Assembly (NCBI GenBank): GCA_013398295.1
Contig: VZSF01001239.1
Span: forward strand, 34,646 to 98,645
Direction of reading: 5' to 3'
From: Chionis minor
Taxonomy: Eukaryota; Chordata; Aves; Charadriiformes; Chionididae
DNA length: 64,000 nucleotides
Below are positions 1 to 10,594 of the stretch, in pieces; within the stretch, counting starts at the first letter, position 1; the number at the start of each line of letters is the position of its first letter. Position numbers and translations under genes: made by a program. The notes under the pieces are model-generated. The model saw only the letters and a program-made list of their open reading frames with translations. It made no database searches and was not told the DNA's origin.

Positions 1-2579
1 CCGTGTGCCTGCAGCAGGTCTGCTCCTCCGCCGGCCCCACGCGCTGGGCTCCCGTGGTGCCCCGGCAGGCTGGCAGAGGCAGCACACGTGTCTCGGCAGA
101 GATGCCACCGTCCCTTCCGTGCATGGGACAGGCTGTGCAATCCCATACAGCCTCTGCTACAGAAATGGCTTTAAAATGCAGGCAGGTCCCCAAGGACAGG
201 CGGTGACCCTGCCCCTCGGGAGCCGCATTAAGCCGAGGCATCAGCTGGGCAGAGCTGGAGACATCAAGGGATGGAGAGGAGCCAGGACTCCCAGCTGCCC
301 AGCCACAGCCCAAGGGACACGAGGCAGTGGGCAGCAAGGGTGACAGAGGGGGTGGCCGAGTCTTGGACACGCTGCCGAGTTGGAGCAGGACTGTCCTGCT
401 GGCAGGAGGGCTCGGCAGAGTGCTTCGAATGCCCACTGCCATCTCCAGCCCCGAGGAAGGCTCTGTGCCTCCATGCTGGCTCCAGGGCAGGATCCATCCT
501 GCCCCGCTGGGATGCTCAGGGAGAGCCTGGTGCAGCCTGTCCCCACGGGGGGATGAGGCACTTCAGCAGGGTGGGAAAGGGCCACGGTGCCAGCAGCACA
601 AAGGGAACACTTTTCCCTACATGATGCTGCAAAGACAGGCACAGGTTTCTTTCCCCTTCCCCCTTGGCAGCAGCAAGGACACGAGAACACAGTTAATAAC
701 TGCACTGGCAGAACAGCAGGGCTGAGCCCCCAGCACCCCCATCCCAAATACAGCCCCAGCACAGCGCCCTCTGGGGCTTTGGGGAAGGGGAAGACCTGCT
801 GTCCCAGCCCATCCCCTCCTCCCAGGGGTGCGAGGGGACCCGAGAGCCACATGAGTCAGGACACCACTGATGAATCTCAGCTCTCCCCCAGCAAAGCCCT
901 CCCAGAGCCACCTCATCGCTCTTAGAAAAGTTTGGTTTCCGCAGAGCCACCATCCCTTTCACCCCCAGAGACATCCCTCCACCTACCTCGCTCTCCTCCC
1001 CAACGAAGCAAACCCTCCTCTTCCCTCTGCAGCTCCTTTGAATCCCTCCTCTGCCAACAGGGAGCACCTGGGCTATTCCCCAGCTGCGTGGGCATGGCTG
1101 TGAGACGCCGAAACCACCCCAGAAGGGAGGCAGAGAGCAGAGAGCGTGTTTGCAGCGCGAAGTTAAGGTCAGGCATTTCCCAACACTCTGCCTTGCCATC
1201 TAGTGGGACGAACGCGAAGGACCAGGGCTCGCCGTTGGGAAAAGTTGGCCAACTCCATCCTGCTGGAGCCAAGCCTGGCTCGCAGCAATAGTTCATCCCC
1301 CGGAAGCAGAAGAGATCAGGATGATGCAAAGGTGTCAGAAGGATGGATGGGGAAGGAGGACAGGCAAGGGGACAGACAGACAGGATAGATAGATAAATAC
1401 AGCTGTTTCAAGGATAACATGTCAACAGCGCTAATAAATCCTGGCATTTTAGATCTAGCCTGAAAGGAAAGGACGGAGTGGCTCCAAATTCCCAGGGATC
1501 TGGCTTTTGGATGTATTTAACCCATATCTGAGTTGAGTTTTGCATGGAAAAGAAAGGCACGGGGAGAGAGGTGGTGCACGCTCACATGTGCTCTGTGCCA
1601 CCGGCTGCCGTCACGCTTGTGCCTGTTCTGTGCCAGCGAGGCGGGCACGAGTGCCCAGCAGCGTTTGCAGCGTGCCTGTGGATGAGAAGCTGGATCTTCT
1701 TGCGAGGTTTTTCTCCAGCTGCCTTAATTTGCCTCCCTGGGCCTGGAGGATGTGGGCTGAGCTCAGTGGTTTCAGTTCAGGATTTTGGATTCTCCAGGGA
1801 TGTGTCATCCCTCTCACGGTATGCGTGTTTGTTACATGTGTATAAAAATATAGAGGATGAATACATTATATTTAAAATATCTCACCACTGGGCAGCTCTT
1901 TTTGGGTGTTGAAAGCTGGGATGATACAAGATATTTTAACTACCTCCTAGTGTTTCTCTCCTGCTGAACCCAGGACCATTTGGCTGACAGGTTCCGGTGC
2001 TGTTCCAGCCTTTCTCTGCAGCTGGAGCAGACCCAAACCCAAGGACACCCTCTCTCTGGGCAGAGCTCATGCTGGAGACCCCATGTAGTGCCAGGGCAGC
2101 TCCCAGTCCCAGTGGGGGTCAGGGTCCCCCCAGAGAAGGGGCCATGGGGCTGCAGTGGGTCTGGGGTGAGGTGATGGAGGACTCCGGTTGCCCTGTGCTG
2201 AGCTTTCCTATTGCATCCTCTTTTGGAGGACACAGGGACAGTCCAGCTGTGGCCACAGCTCACACCTGGGTGTCTAACACTCCTCCAGAGCCACACAGAC
2301 CCACCTGATGGACCTGGGGACAAGCTGATCGTACAGGTCAAACCTGATGTGGCCAAAGCCTCACCTCTCTGGAGAAATGCATCTCCCAGTCCCTGGCCAG
2401 GAAACCCTGAAAGCAGACCTGGAGGGGTCTTCCCAAGGCCCCAGGAGGGAATCAAGGAAGAAGAGGAGCATGGGGAAGCATCTGTCTCTGCAAACCAGCA
2501 TGGTTCACGTGGCAGCTGCTGGGCTGGGGCTGGGCAAGGGCTTTTCGCTGCTCTCACTGTTGAAAATAAGACACTGGAT
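1..2579. other. Intergenic DNA downstream of OPTC, no gene seen
   Basis: No exon with recognisable protein similarity and no convincing splice-bounded frame was found on either strand. The stretch is GC-rich, with a short CAGA/GATA run near 1374-1400 and an AT-richer patch at 1840-1940. Mammalian synteny would place ATP2B4 further left; none of its coding sequence is visible here. Confidence 0.6.
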
Positions 2580-2792
2580 GTATTTTTAAAGTCTTCATTT
2601 TATTAAAGCTGCCCATCCCCTGCTCCGTTTGCCCCAGTACTGAGCTCACCCCTACACAGAGGCTCAGCTCACGTGAAGGTTAAATGCACCTGCCCTAACC
2701 CCACGTTTTCCATGGGGCAGTAGGGCTCGGGATGGGGATACGGGGGGTCCGGAGATGCTCGCCCCCAGTTCCCAGCGCTGGGGCCGTGGGGC
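2580..2792 (-). other. OPTC: OPTC 3' UTR
   Basis: This stretch follows the opticin stop codon on the minus strand and ends shortly after an AATAAA signal, giving a compact 3' UTR of about 0.2 kb. The exact cleavage site is inferred. Confidence 0.65.
2599..2604 (-). terminator. OPTC: OPTC poly(A) signal AATAAA
   Basis: The plus strand reads TTTATT, so the minus strand carries a canonical AATAAA about 190 bases beyond the opticin stop codon. It is the first such hexamer downstream of the gene. Confidence 0.7.
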
Positions 2793-2963
2793 TCAGAAGA
2801 AGCGGCCCGTGGGCAGGCGGGGTAGGCAAAAATAGGCGTTGGGGAAGAGGCTGAGGTTGATGGGGTTGCCGTCGAGGCGGATGTCCTCCAGTGCCCTGCG
2901 GATCTGGCTGTGGTCTTGGCTGTCGCAGAAGGTGTCCTCATGCATGGTCTGGATGTTGTTGTT
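2793..2963 (-). CDS. OPTC: OPTC last exon: C-terminal ear repeat and stop
   Basis: 171 coding bases from acceptor GGCCAG, entering in phase 0 and ending in TGA at 2795-2793. It encodes the C-terminal cap with C286 and C319, the ear-repeat motif LEDIRLDGNPINLSLFP and the tail CLPRLPTGRFF, which strongly resembles the end of mammalian opticin. Confidence 0.95.
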   Translation of the reverse strand, partial: NNNIQTMHEDTFCDSQDHSQIRRALEDIRLDGNPINLSLFPNAYFCLPRLPTGRFF

Positions 2964-5539
2964 CTGGCCAGGGAGGCAAAGGGCAAAATCAAGTTCAAAG
3001 GAATGGGGAGGAGGAGGAAGAGGAGGAGGAGGAGGTGGTGACGGGCTTTGCTAGACTCAGGGACAGACAATCCTGGGTCCGGGCTCGTCTCACCTGGAGG
3101 TGCAGGGAGCGCAGGCTCTCGGGCAGGGGCGCTGGGATGTAGTCCAGCTGGTTATCGGACAAATGGAGAAACTGCAGCTGCTTCAGGTCCTGCGAGAAGA
3201 GCGGAGAGATGAACCTCCCTGCTCCCAGCCCCGCTCCAGCCCTCTGCATCAGCCCTGCTACCCCTTGGCATGGAAGGTTTGGGCTAAAAGCAGCCTGGAT
3301 TCATCCACCGGGCCAGCAGCCCCAGCACCCACCCGGAAAGCTTCAGGCTGGAGGCCAGTGCTGGGGATCTTGTTGAGACGGGCATCCAACCGCACGATGC
3401 TGCGGGGCAGCTCGGGCAGCGCCGTCAGCCTGTTCTCGGGCAGGATGAGCTCCTGCAGGCTGGGGAGCAGGCGGAAGGCGTCCACGTCCGCCCAGGAGAT
3501 GAAATTGCTGGTCAGGTCTATTCGCTTCAGCTTCTCTGGTGGGAGAGGAGGGAGGAGATGAACAGGGACCTACGCAGAACCGCTTATTCCCCCCGTGCCC
3601 CGTTGCACAGCCTGGCCCTTCCCTTGCCTCGACGTACTCAGCCCCGTGAAATCGCTGGCCCGGATGGCGCCGATGCGGTTGAAGCGGGCGTAGAGGTAGG
3701 TGGTCTCCGGCGGCAGCAGTGGGATGTGCTCCAGGTCGGCGTCGTCGCAGTAGACGGAGGTGCCGATGCACAGGCAGAGCAGGCAGCTGGGCAGGGCTGG
3801 GGGTGCAGAGGCATCCTGTGGCATGGCATGGCCCCCCCCGTCCCCCCAAAAGCACCCCAGCGTGCGGGGAGAGGGGAGCACGTGCCCACCCCTGCCCAAG
3901 CTGTGGGTACATGAAGCCTTTAGCACCCAGAGCTGTCACAGCCCCAGCACCTTCATCAGCAAAACAGCCCAGGGCACCTCATCGAGGGAAGGGCCAGAAA
4001 CTCCCAGCCAAAAGAGCTGCTAATAAATGAAGCTGCTCAGGGCCAAATACCTCCCGCGGGAAAGGGGGAGAGGTAAGGTTGCCAAGCACAGCAGCGTTAC
4101 ACCCAGGGCTCACTTGGCCCCCTTATTTTTTTTTTTTTTTTCCACAGAAGGAAATGGAACAAAAGAAAACAGTTTTGCATACAGCAAAACATCTGTCTCG
4201 GCTGCGTGAGGGTCCCAGCCGGCCTGGCAGGAGCAGCAGGAGGGGTAAAGCCGTGTCCCCCCCCATGCACGTGCTCCCTCTCCTCTCCCCCAGCGCCCGC
4301 GAGACTCAGCAGCCATTAGTGAGGGAGTTCAAAGCAGCAAGGCAACAATTTCCCTTTGCCTCCTACTTAATTTGTCCCAGTCCGGAGTGACAGAAAATGA
4401 ATAAAGATATTTATCCCTCGCTACAGGATTTTAATTGTCACTAATCTAATTGCTACTCTGTCCGACTGTCGCAATGCCTCTGCTCATTAAAATGTTGCTG
4501 CTTTGCTGGAGCTCTTGTTTCCCAGAAATGTCTCGCTGCAGCCCTCCTGCCTGCTGTGCGGTAAGGCGCACCCCCAGCACCCCCGGCAGAGCAAATAAGT
4601 GCTGCTGGTGGTGAAAGGATTTGCTCCCTTTTCCCCAGAGCACCAGCCCTGCTGCCCCTGGGACGCATGGCTGCATCCCATGGGAAGAAACCCCCGCTGG
4701 CTGCACCCAGGGGTCCGCACTCACCCTGCGCAGGGTGGGCTGCTGGGTGGATGGGGCCGGCGGTGGTCGCAGGCTGCAGTTTCGGGGTTTCAGCCGTGGT
4801 GCCCAGGTTTGGGAGAGCCGCGGGGTCCTTGGGGCGAGGAGCCAGGGTGCCAACCTCGATCTGCAAACACAGCCTGGACGTGAGGGCTGGGGCGGCCGAG
4901 TGAGTCCTCCCGCTCCCCTCCAGGGATGGAGGCACCGGCCAAGGGGTCAAGGGCGCTGGGCAGGTCTTGTTGGAAAGCCAGCTCCTCCTTGCAGAGCTCT
5001 CCTAGATCAGGGTTTCAGAAACCCCCCTCCCTGCTTGCCCAGAGGGATACAGGAAGCCTCGTGTCCTGCCGCTCTGCAGCGATGCTCTGGCCAGGCACTG
5101 GCAGGGGATGAGGAAGCTGGAGGAGGCTGGGGTCAGCTAAAGCCTTTCCTACCTCCAGCAAGAGCGGTGGAAGAGCCACCAGGGCTCGTCGGCTTGTGCA
5201 AGAGGCTGGTTTTCCAACTGTGCCCCATCCATCCCTTGGAGCAAGCCCCTTTCTCGGGATGCAGGCAGGGAAGACCGGCCCTGCACGCCGGCTGCTCTCC
5301 TGCGTCCCCCTCACCTTCGGAGCAAGGTCACTGTAGTCATAGAGCTCCTCGTAGTTGCTCAGGTCAAGGATCTCGCCATAGTTGTCCAACATCAGGTCAT
5401 AGCTGTCCAGGTCCAGGTTTTCGTAGAGTGCAAGATCAGCTTTTGGCTTCTCTGCCTTCCCCCTCTCCTCCTTGGCTGGGACAGCCCAAGCTGCCCCTAG
5501 ACACAGGCTGGTGATGCCCAGCCAGGCCAGGGTCCGCAT
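2793..5539 (-). CDS. OPTC: Opticin, class III small leucine-rich repeat protein
   Basis: Secreted extracellular-matrix SLRP; in other vertebrates it is abundant in vitreous and ciliary body and binds collagen fibrils and glycosaminoglycans. Six coding exons (5315-5539, 4725-4860, 3638-3796, 3333-3535, 3094-3189, 2793-2963) join in phases 0,1,1,0,0 to give 329 aa; human opticin is 332. Visible in order: signal peptide about 1-19; acidic Tyr-rich segment 38-72 containing DNYGEILDLSNYEEL, a likely Tyr-sulfation region; Pro-rich stalk 76-120; N-terminal cap C125-C128-C130-C137 with class III spacing CX2CXCX6C; leucine-rich repeats; C-terminal cap cysteines C286 and C319 with a sequon N309-L-S. 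The ATG at 5539 lies one base after an acceptor-like AG, fitting an untranslated first exon upstream. The Ser/Thr-poor stalk is unusual. Identity is clear from the conserved LRR core, including YLYARFNRI and LRSLHLQNN. Confidence 0.95.
3094..3189 (-). CDS. OPTC: OPTC coding exon 5: LRR
   Basis: 96 bases (32 codons), phase 0 at both ends, with acceptor TCTCGCAG and donor CAG|GTGAGA. It encodes the repeats LKQLQFLHLSDNQLDYIP and PLPESLRSLHLQ. Confidence 0.93.
3333..3535 (-). CDS. OPTC: OPTC coding exon 4: central LRRs
   Basis: 203 bases, phase 1 in and phase 0 out, with acceptor CCACCAG and donor CGG|GTGGGT. It encodes KLKRIDLTSNFIS, then DAFRLLPSLQELILPENRL and ARLNKIPSTGLQPEAFR, successive LRR cores closely resembling mammalian opticin. 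Confidence 0.93.
3638..3796 (-). CDS. OPTC: OPTC coding exon 3: N-terminal cysteine cap and first LRR
   Basis: 159 bases, phase 1 in and phase 1 out, with acceptor CCCCCAG and donor A|GTACGT. It carries the cysteine cluster CLLCLCIGTSVYC followed by LEHIPLLPPETTYLYARFNR. The cluster spacing identifies a class III SLRP. Confidence 0.93.
   Translation of the reverse strand, partial: PCPAACSACASAPPSTATTPTWSTSHCCRRRPPTSTPASTASAPSGPAISRG
4425..4456. promoter_or_regulatory. Homeodomain-site-like cluster in an OPTC intron
   Basis: In the intron between 4725 and 3796, an AT-rich island in GC-rich DNA carries TTAATTG (4431-4437), TAATC (4442-4446) and CTAATTGC (4446-4453) within about 25 bases. These match homeodomain cores. 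A regulatory role is inferred from motif density only. Confidence 0.25.
4725..4860 (-). CDS. OPTC: OPTC coding exon 2: Pro-rich stalk
   Basis: 136 bases from acceptor TTTGCAG to donor G|GTGAGTG, entering in phase 0 and leaving in phase 1. It encodes residues 76-120, beginning IEVGTLAP, which matches the KVTSLAP-like start of the mammalian O-glycosylated stalk. It contains six Thr and no Ser. Confidence 0.88.
5315..5539 (-). CDS. OPTC: OPTC coding exon 1: signal peptide and acidic Tyr-rich segment
   Basis: Encodes residues 1-75, starting MRTLAWLGITSLCLGAAWA (hydrophobic signal) and ending SDLAPK. The donor is GAAG|GTGAGG at 5314-5313, phase 0. On the minus strand the sequence GTGCAG immediately precedes 5540, so an acceptor one base before the ATG is plausible and a 5' UTR exon is expected upstream. 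Confidence 0.92.
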
Positions 5540-5687
5540 CCTGCACCTGACTGGGGTCACCGCTCCGAGGGCAGCACTGGGGACCGCAGTCCCGGGGGTC
5601 ACAGGGATCCAACAGGGCCAGCAATGCAGGGCAGGATGGGGCCGGGTGCCCTGAAACGGTTGCAAAGCGGTGAAAGCAAAGAGGGAC

Positions 5688-5728
5688 GGGAAGGCAGGAC
5701 AGGGAAGGCAGGACCGGGAAGGCAGGAC
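5688..5728. repeat. 13-14 bp tandem repeat, three copies
   Basis: Three consecutive copies of GGGAAGGCAGGAC, separated by zero or one base, lie just upstream of the OPTC start exon, possibly within the 5' UTR or first intron. Confidence 0.8.
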
Positions 5729-8700
5729 TGGCACGCCAGCCGCAGCCAGCCCCGCTCTGCAGCCGTGGTGGGGACTGCGGCCACCCCGGGGGACAAATGG
5801 CCTCCGCCCCCGGCCCCGGGAACATTACGCCGTCCCTTTTCTTTTCAGCCCATTTCACGCTCGGCTGGACGGCTGTGCCGGAGAGGCCCCGCGGCCATGC
5901 CAGGCTGCCCTCGCTTCCCGGCTTTCCCAGCCCCGAGGGGGCCGTGAGGGAGGTGGGAGGGGATGAGGGGGTTGGGGTCCTGCTCCAGCTCCTCAAGGCG
6001 GTGGGTGAAGCTGGTCACCGGCCCCATAAACCCAACAGCCAAGCGGAAACGACCCCAGGAGTCCGGGCAGTCTGCTGCTCTCCCCTTCGGTCCCCCTTGC
6101 TCCCACACCGAGGTCCAAAGCCCCGAGATGTTCCTCAGCCCCCAGCATCCTGGACATGCCACCACCGTGGGAGCAGAGGACTTGACCCTGAGCACAGGGG
6201 CTGCCTGCAGGGGGACACCTCCAGCTCTGCAGCCCCCCACCCAAACCCGCTGGGGTCCATTCCTAATGGGAGCCCGCTCCCAGCTGAAGCTGGCCCCTCC
6301 ACGTGGGTCCCCAGCAGCCACCGGGCACCCGGTGCCGCAGCATCGCTCCCCCGGCACGCTGCACCCCCACGGCGGAGCAGGCAGAGGAGCAGCCTCCCAC
6401 ACAGCTCTCCCAAACCAAACGCAAACGCGATGGCCCAGCCCGGAGTTTTTCCACCCCAGACTGGGGATGCTGCCGCCCCATTTCTGCCCGTTTCCCACAA
6501 ATCAAACCTTTATGAGTGCAACAAGCCCCCCCCCCCAAAATGCATCGCCGGCCCCCGACCCTCCCAGCCCTGCAGCTCACCCCAGCCCAGCAGGGCTCTG
6601 CTCGGCACTGGAGGAGCAAAATGAAGACAGCATGGACGTACCCCTTCTCCCCTCTTTTCCGTGCGGGAGAGCCCTGTTCTGCTCCCGTGGGCTGGTGCGC
6701 TGGCTGGGGAAGGGCTGCCGGGCTTTTAATGCATGGAGAGGAGGGGGGGGCTGCACAGAAGGGCTTGGCACAGCCCCTGCTGAGGGGCGAGGGGAGAGGC
6801 AGGATGCGGCCAGTCAAGCTGCCAGCCCCCCACTGGGACATTATATTGTCCCCAGGGGTGAGCCAGCCCCAATGGTGGCTGTCCTCCAACAGCCCGGGCT
6901 TGTGTCTGGGGCTGTGGGGAACGGGATGGGATGGGACGGGATGGGGAGTACGCTGTGCTCCCTGCCCCACGGATGGTGGGAACACGCAGCCCTGGGCACA
7001 GGGGACAGAGCCAGCTTCGTCCCTGTCCCCACCAGCCAAGCCACAAAGCGATTTCCAGCAGTGGCCATCCCTCGGGAGGCAGGAATGGCAAAGACCCCCT
7101 CTTGTTGATCTGGGTTTGAGCTGGGTGGGAACCGGGGGCTCAGTGAGCGTCCCAGCCCTGGGGAGGGTGCGGGGGCACCCGCTGCTCCCCAGGGTTTGGG
7201 GGTCTGCACCGGCCCACCCCAGCAGCCAGATGGCTGGTGATATTTGGCTCATCCGCCCCCCCCGTCGCCTCCCGCGGGGCTCAGTGCCGCTCGCCCCTCT
7301 GCGCACCGTTGCTTTGGAAACCTGGGGGCGGTTTGGGCAGGGGGAGCTGACGTGGATGGGGGGAGGCAGCGCTGCTCCCCCCACCAGGGTAGGATGGGAG
7401 ACATCCCCCACCTCCCCCTGTGTGCATCCATGTGTCTTGGGGCAGGGGGGTGCTCCTTGACACCACCCAATAAGGCTCAGGTGGCCATGACTCTGCTTCA
7501 TTCTTTAAGGGAGGGGGGGGATGTCATTGCCAGGGACATGTCCTGTGGGATTGAGCCACCCCAGGATGGACAGGGTGTGCACAACAGCCCCACGGGCTCC
7601 TCGTGGCGGTGGGCAGCCTTGTGCACACACAGCCACCCACCGCCGTAAAAAACGCTCCTCTCTCTCGCAGGCAGATCGCAGCCCACGCGCTCGCCCACCC
7701 GAGGCGTCGCACCCATCTGCCGGTGCTCACTGGGCAGCTGGGGACACCCTGGCAGCCCCCCACCAGTGGGCACGGACCCCCGCCACGCACCCGCAGCCCC
7801 CTCGCCCGCAGCGTCCCCCCTGCCAGGGCAGCCCCAGCCCCACTCTGCACGGAGCCGAGCAAAGGGCCGCCGCTAATCTTCATTAAGCCCCTCATTAGGC
7901 GGCTCGGCAGCCACCGTGATGGAGGTGATGTGGCAGCTGGGGGGGGGCATTACAGCTGACCCGGTGCCTCTGCTCCTTGGAGGGGCTGCGGGCACTTGTC
8001 CGGGGTCGGTTGCTGAGTTGTCCCCCCCTGGGGAGCGGGGGCTTTGGTCCAGCATGGCCGGAGGGGACCTGGATTTCGGATGGCACCTTCTGCTCCAGCT
8101 TGTGGGGAAATGAGGGTCCACCTCCTGCCCGGCAGCCCAGCGCGGTGGAAACTGCTGCAAAGCAAAAGCCTGGGCTGGGCTGGGGCTGGCGAAGGTCCCT
8201 GGGGAGCACTGGTGTCCCTGGGGGGCAGTGGTGTCCCTGGGGCAGCTGCTTTGCTGCCCTAGAGAAGCAGCTGGTGTCCATCCTCATGCCCACTTCTTCC
8301 CTCATTCCCAGCGGCATCGCCCGAAGGGTGGGTGCAAACCCTCCAGCAGGGGAGGTCCCTGCTCAGGCACCCACAAATGCGCTTTGGGGGTGTCACCAGA
8401 TGCAAGGGGGCTTGGTTTGAGCCGCAACTCGTCCTTCTCCAAACCGCCTCTCGCCATATCTCACTGCTCCCCAGCGGGCCCATCGCCTTCTCCCCACCGC
8501 CAGGACAGTCCACACGCACCGTGCTGGGGAGCCCCCTTTGGTGCCCACCCTCAGCCCCGCATTCACGGGGGGTTTCCAGCCTTCCCCGTGACCCTGTGGC
8601 ACACACGGCAGAGGGGAGGGCTGCCCACGCCACCAGCCCCCCGGGGCAGCACGAAAGCTGTTTGCAGAGAGAAGAAATGACCCCCCCACCCTGTTTTTGT

Positions 8701-8861
8701 GACGCTCGACTCCCTCGGGGACACAGGGCTGACTTGCCCGGGGAGGCGGCAAGCAAACGCACACTGGGGAGCGCGTGATTCACCCCCCCGATCGCAAAAT
8801 ACGGAGATTTTATTCTCCGGCACAAAACCATAAGGGGAACTCGCTGCCTGCACCTGCTTTG

Positions 8862-8909
8862 CACACACACACACACGCACGCGCGCGCGCATACACACAC
8901 ACACACGCA
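8862..8909. repeat. (CA)n/(CG)n dinucleotide microsatellite
   Basis: Compound alternating purine-pyrimidine tract: (CA)n, then a CG stretch, then (CA)n again. Such sequence is Z-DNA prone and usually length-polymorphic. Confidence 0.9.
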
Positions 8910-9039
8910 TCCCCCCTCCGCCAGCGCGCACGCTCCCGTGAGCAGCCCCGCGCCGCAGCCCATGCGTTCGCACCCGCGCCCACAGCCATCCTCCCTCTCC
9001 GCGCATGATTCACGTGGGGAGAGCAGCAGTGAGAGAAGA

Positions 9040-9126
9040 TTTTTTTTTTTTGTTTTTTTTTTTTTTTTTTTTTTTNNNNNNNNNNNNNNNNNNNNNNNNN
9101 NNNNNNTTTTTTTTTTTTTTTTTTTT
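9040..9126. repeat. Poly(T) tract interrupted by a 31-base N gap
   Basis: A long T homopolymer (with one G at 9052) runs into N at 9076-9106 and resumes as T to 9126. The Ns mark an assembly or polishing gap inside a homopolymer, so the true length is unknown. Confidence 0.9.
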
Positions 9127-9858
9127 GAGGCTGTAGCGATGGGCAGAAAGAATTAAGTCGCTGCCTACACCCGTTCGGCTCGTGTGAAAACACGCGCGCA
9201 CCCCACACGACCGCAGCCCTGGGGATGGATCCAGGCTTATTGCTGTGGGTGGGAGAGATGCCTTCCCTCCTTCCCCTCCAGCTGCCCCCACGCAATGCCC
9301 CAGAGCCCCTCCATGCTGCCCCCTGGGGCAAACTCACCCTGGGGACATTTGGGCAGTTGCCCTGGGAGCACCAAGGTGACATGGGGGCAGCTCAACCGGA
9401 GTTCACACGACCTGCCCCGACACGCGACGCACGCAGCCGTGGGCTTCTCCCAGCCAGCTTGCAGGGATGATAATGCCCATCATCAGCAGCCACAAACCTA
9501 GGAGCTGCAGCCAAGGTTGGGCTCTCTTAATTAGCTGGGGTGCTCGTTAAGACAGGCACATGCTCCACAACCCACCTGCTGCAGGTGTGCCCACTGCTTG
9601 GGGGCTGGTGCTGCCCGTGAGTCCAGCTCAGCATCAGCTCAAGCCAGGGCACACCACAAACAACCCCTGAGCCCGCCAGCCTCCCGCTGCAGCCACCCCC
9701 GGGGTCTCCCGAGCTCCAGCTCTCGGGAAAGTTGGCCCCTGACGGAGGAAATTTGGTCCCGAATGAAGCAACGGCAGCAGCTCCCGCGCCACGAGGAAGA
9801 TGAGGATGGATCAGGGAGAGGCAGGTCCGACCGCGGTGCTGGGTCCCTTGTGAATCAT

Positions 9859-9864
9859 TTTATT
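9859..9864 (-). terminator. PRELP: Distal PRELP poly(A) signal candidate
   Basis: AATAAA on the minus strand (TTTATT on plus) at the end of the AU-rich block, about 2.1 kb past the PRELP stop codon. Confidence 0.45.
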
Positions 9865-10291
9865 TTCACTGCTGCAGAGAGTAGGAGTGAAAATACCATT
9901 AAGTTGGAATCAGTCGAGAACTACATATGTCTCTAGATATATCTGTACAGTCTACCAGTATATATACACATTATATATAAATATATACATAGGGTCTCCG
10001 GGTTTAAGGTTGAAACCTGTCGAACCCAACAAAGCCCGCTGTAGGAAGATTTGGAGAAGAGATTTTTATCGTAAGAAAACAAGCCTGAATTAGCACAGGG
10101 GTTTAATGAACCTTCCAGAGCTGGGAAGGGGGGAGCACCCAGCTTGTGGGGTCGCTGGTGTGTCCCCAGGCTGTGGGGAGCATCCCTGTCCCATTCCCAG
10201 GGAGCGGGACACAGTGCCCGTCCGTGCCCGTCTCTGAGGAGGGTCAGTTCTGGTGGCTGGACACAAAGGAGGTAACGGCTGGTTTCTTTGG

Positions 10292-10297
10292 TTTATT
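10292..10297 (-). terminator. PRELP: Proximal PRELP poly(A) signal candidate
   Basis: AATAAA on the minus strand, with TTTGTGT about 25 bases further downstream as a possible GU-rich element. Use would give a 3' UTR of about 1.7 kb. Confidence 0.45.
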
Positions 10298-10546
10298 GCT
10301 TTAATGCTTATTTCAGTTGGATTTTGTTTTTTTTTTTTCCTCTAACACTCGACCTTAAATCTAAATCCTGAGAATCAGGAAGAATAAAAGTGTACAACCC
10401 CCCCTAAACCCGGACAACCTATATATGCAGGTACAGCTATCAAAGAGGGAAGCGATACATGTGAGAACAGGGAGAAAGGGGAATAAAAAATAGCTTTCCC
10501 AAAAGAGTAATTCTTCCCTTTTCTTCTTCATTCCTTTTTTTCCCTT

Positions 10547-10550
<4 letters not shown>

Positions 10551-10590
<40 letters not shown>

Positions 10591-10594
10591 NAAA
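10551..10594. repeat. Poly(A) tract containing one N
   Basis: A run of 40 A, one N at 10591, then AAA. In the PRELP transcript direction this is poly(U). The length is uncertain because of the ambiguous base. Confidence 0.9.

Larger units (their letters stand above)
5541..9844. other. Region between OPTC and the PRELP 3' end; OPTC promoter expected, not located
   Basis: OPTC and PRELP lie tail-to-head on the minus strand with about 4.3 kb between them. The OPTC untranslated first exon and promoter should lie here, but no TATA-plus-donor combination was decisive. A good minus-strand donor, CCAGG|GTGAGT, sits at 9337-9336 and is one candidate. Contents otherwise are simple repeats, G-rich tracts (for example 6917-6950) and long chance reading frames without domains. 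Confidence 0.5.

Noticed and set aside
6263..7501. 412-codon minus-strand frame upstream of OPTC
   Set aside because: Composition follows G/C tracts, it overlaps equally long plus-strand frames (5963-7108, 6516-7460) and has no recognisable domain.
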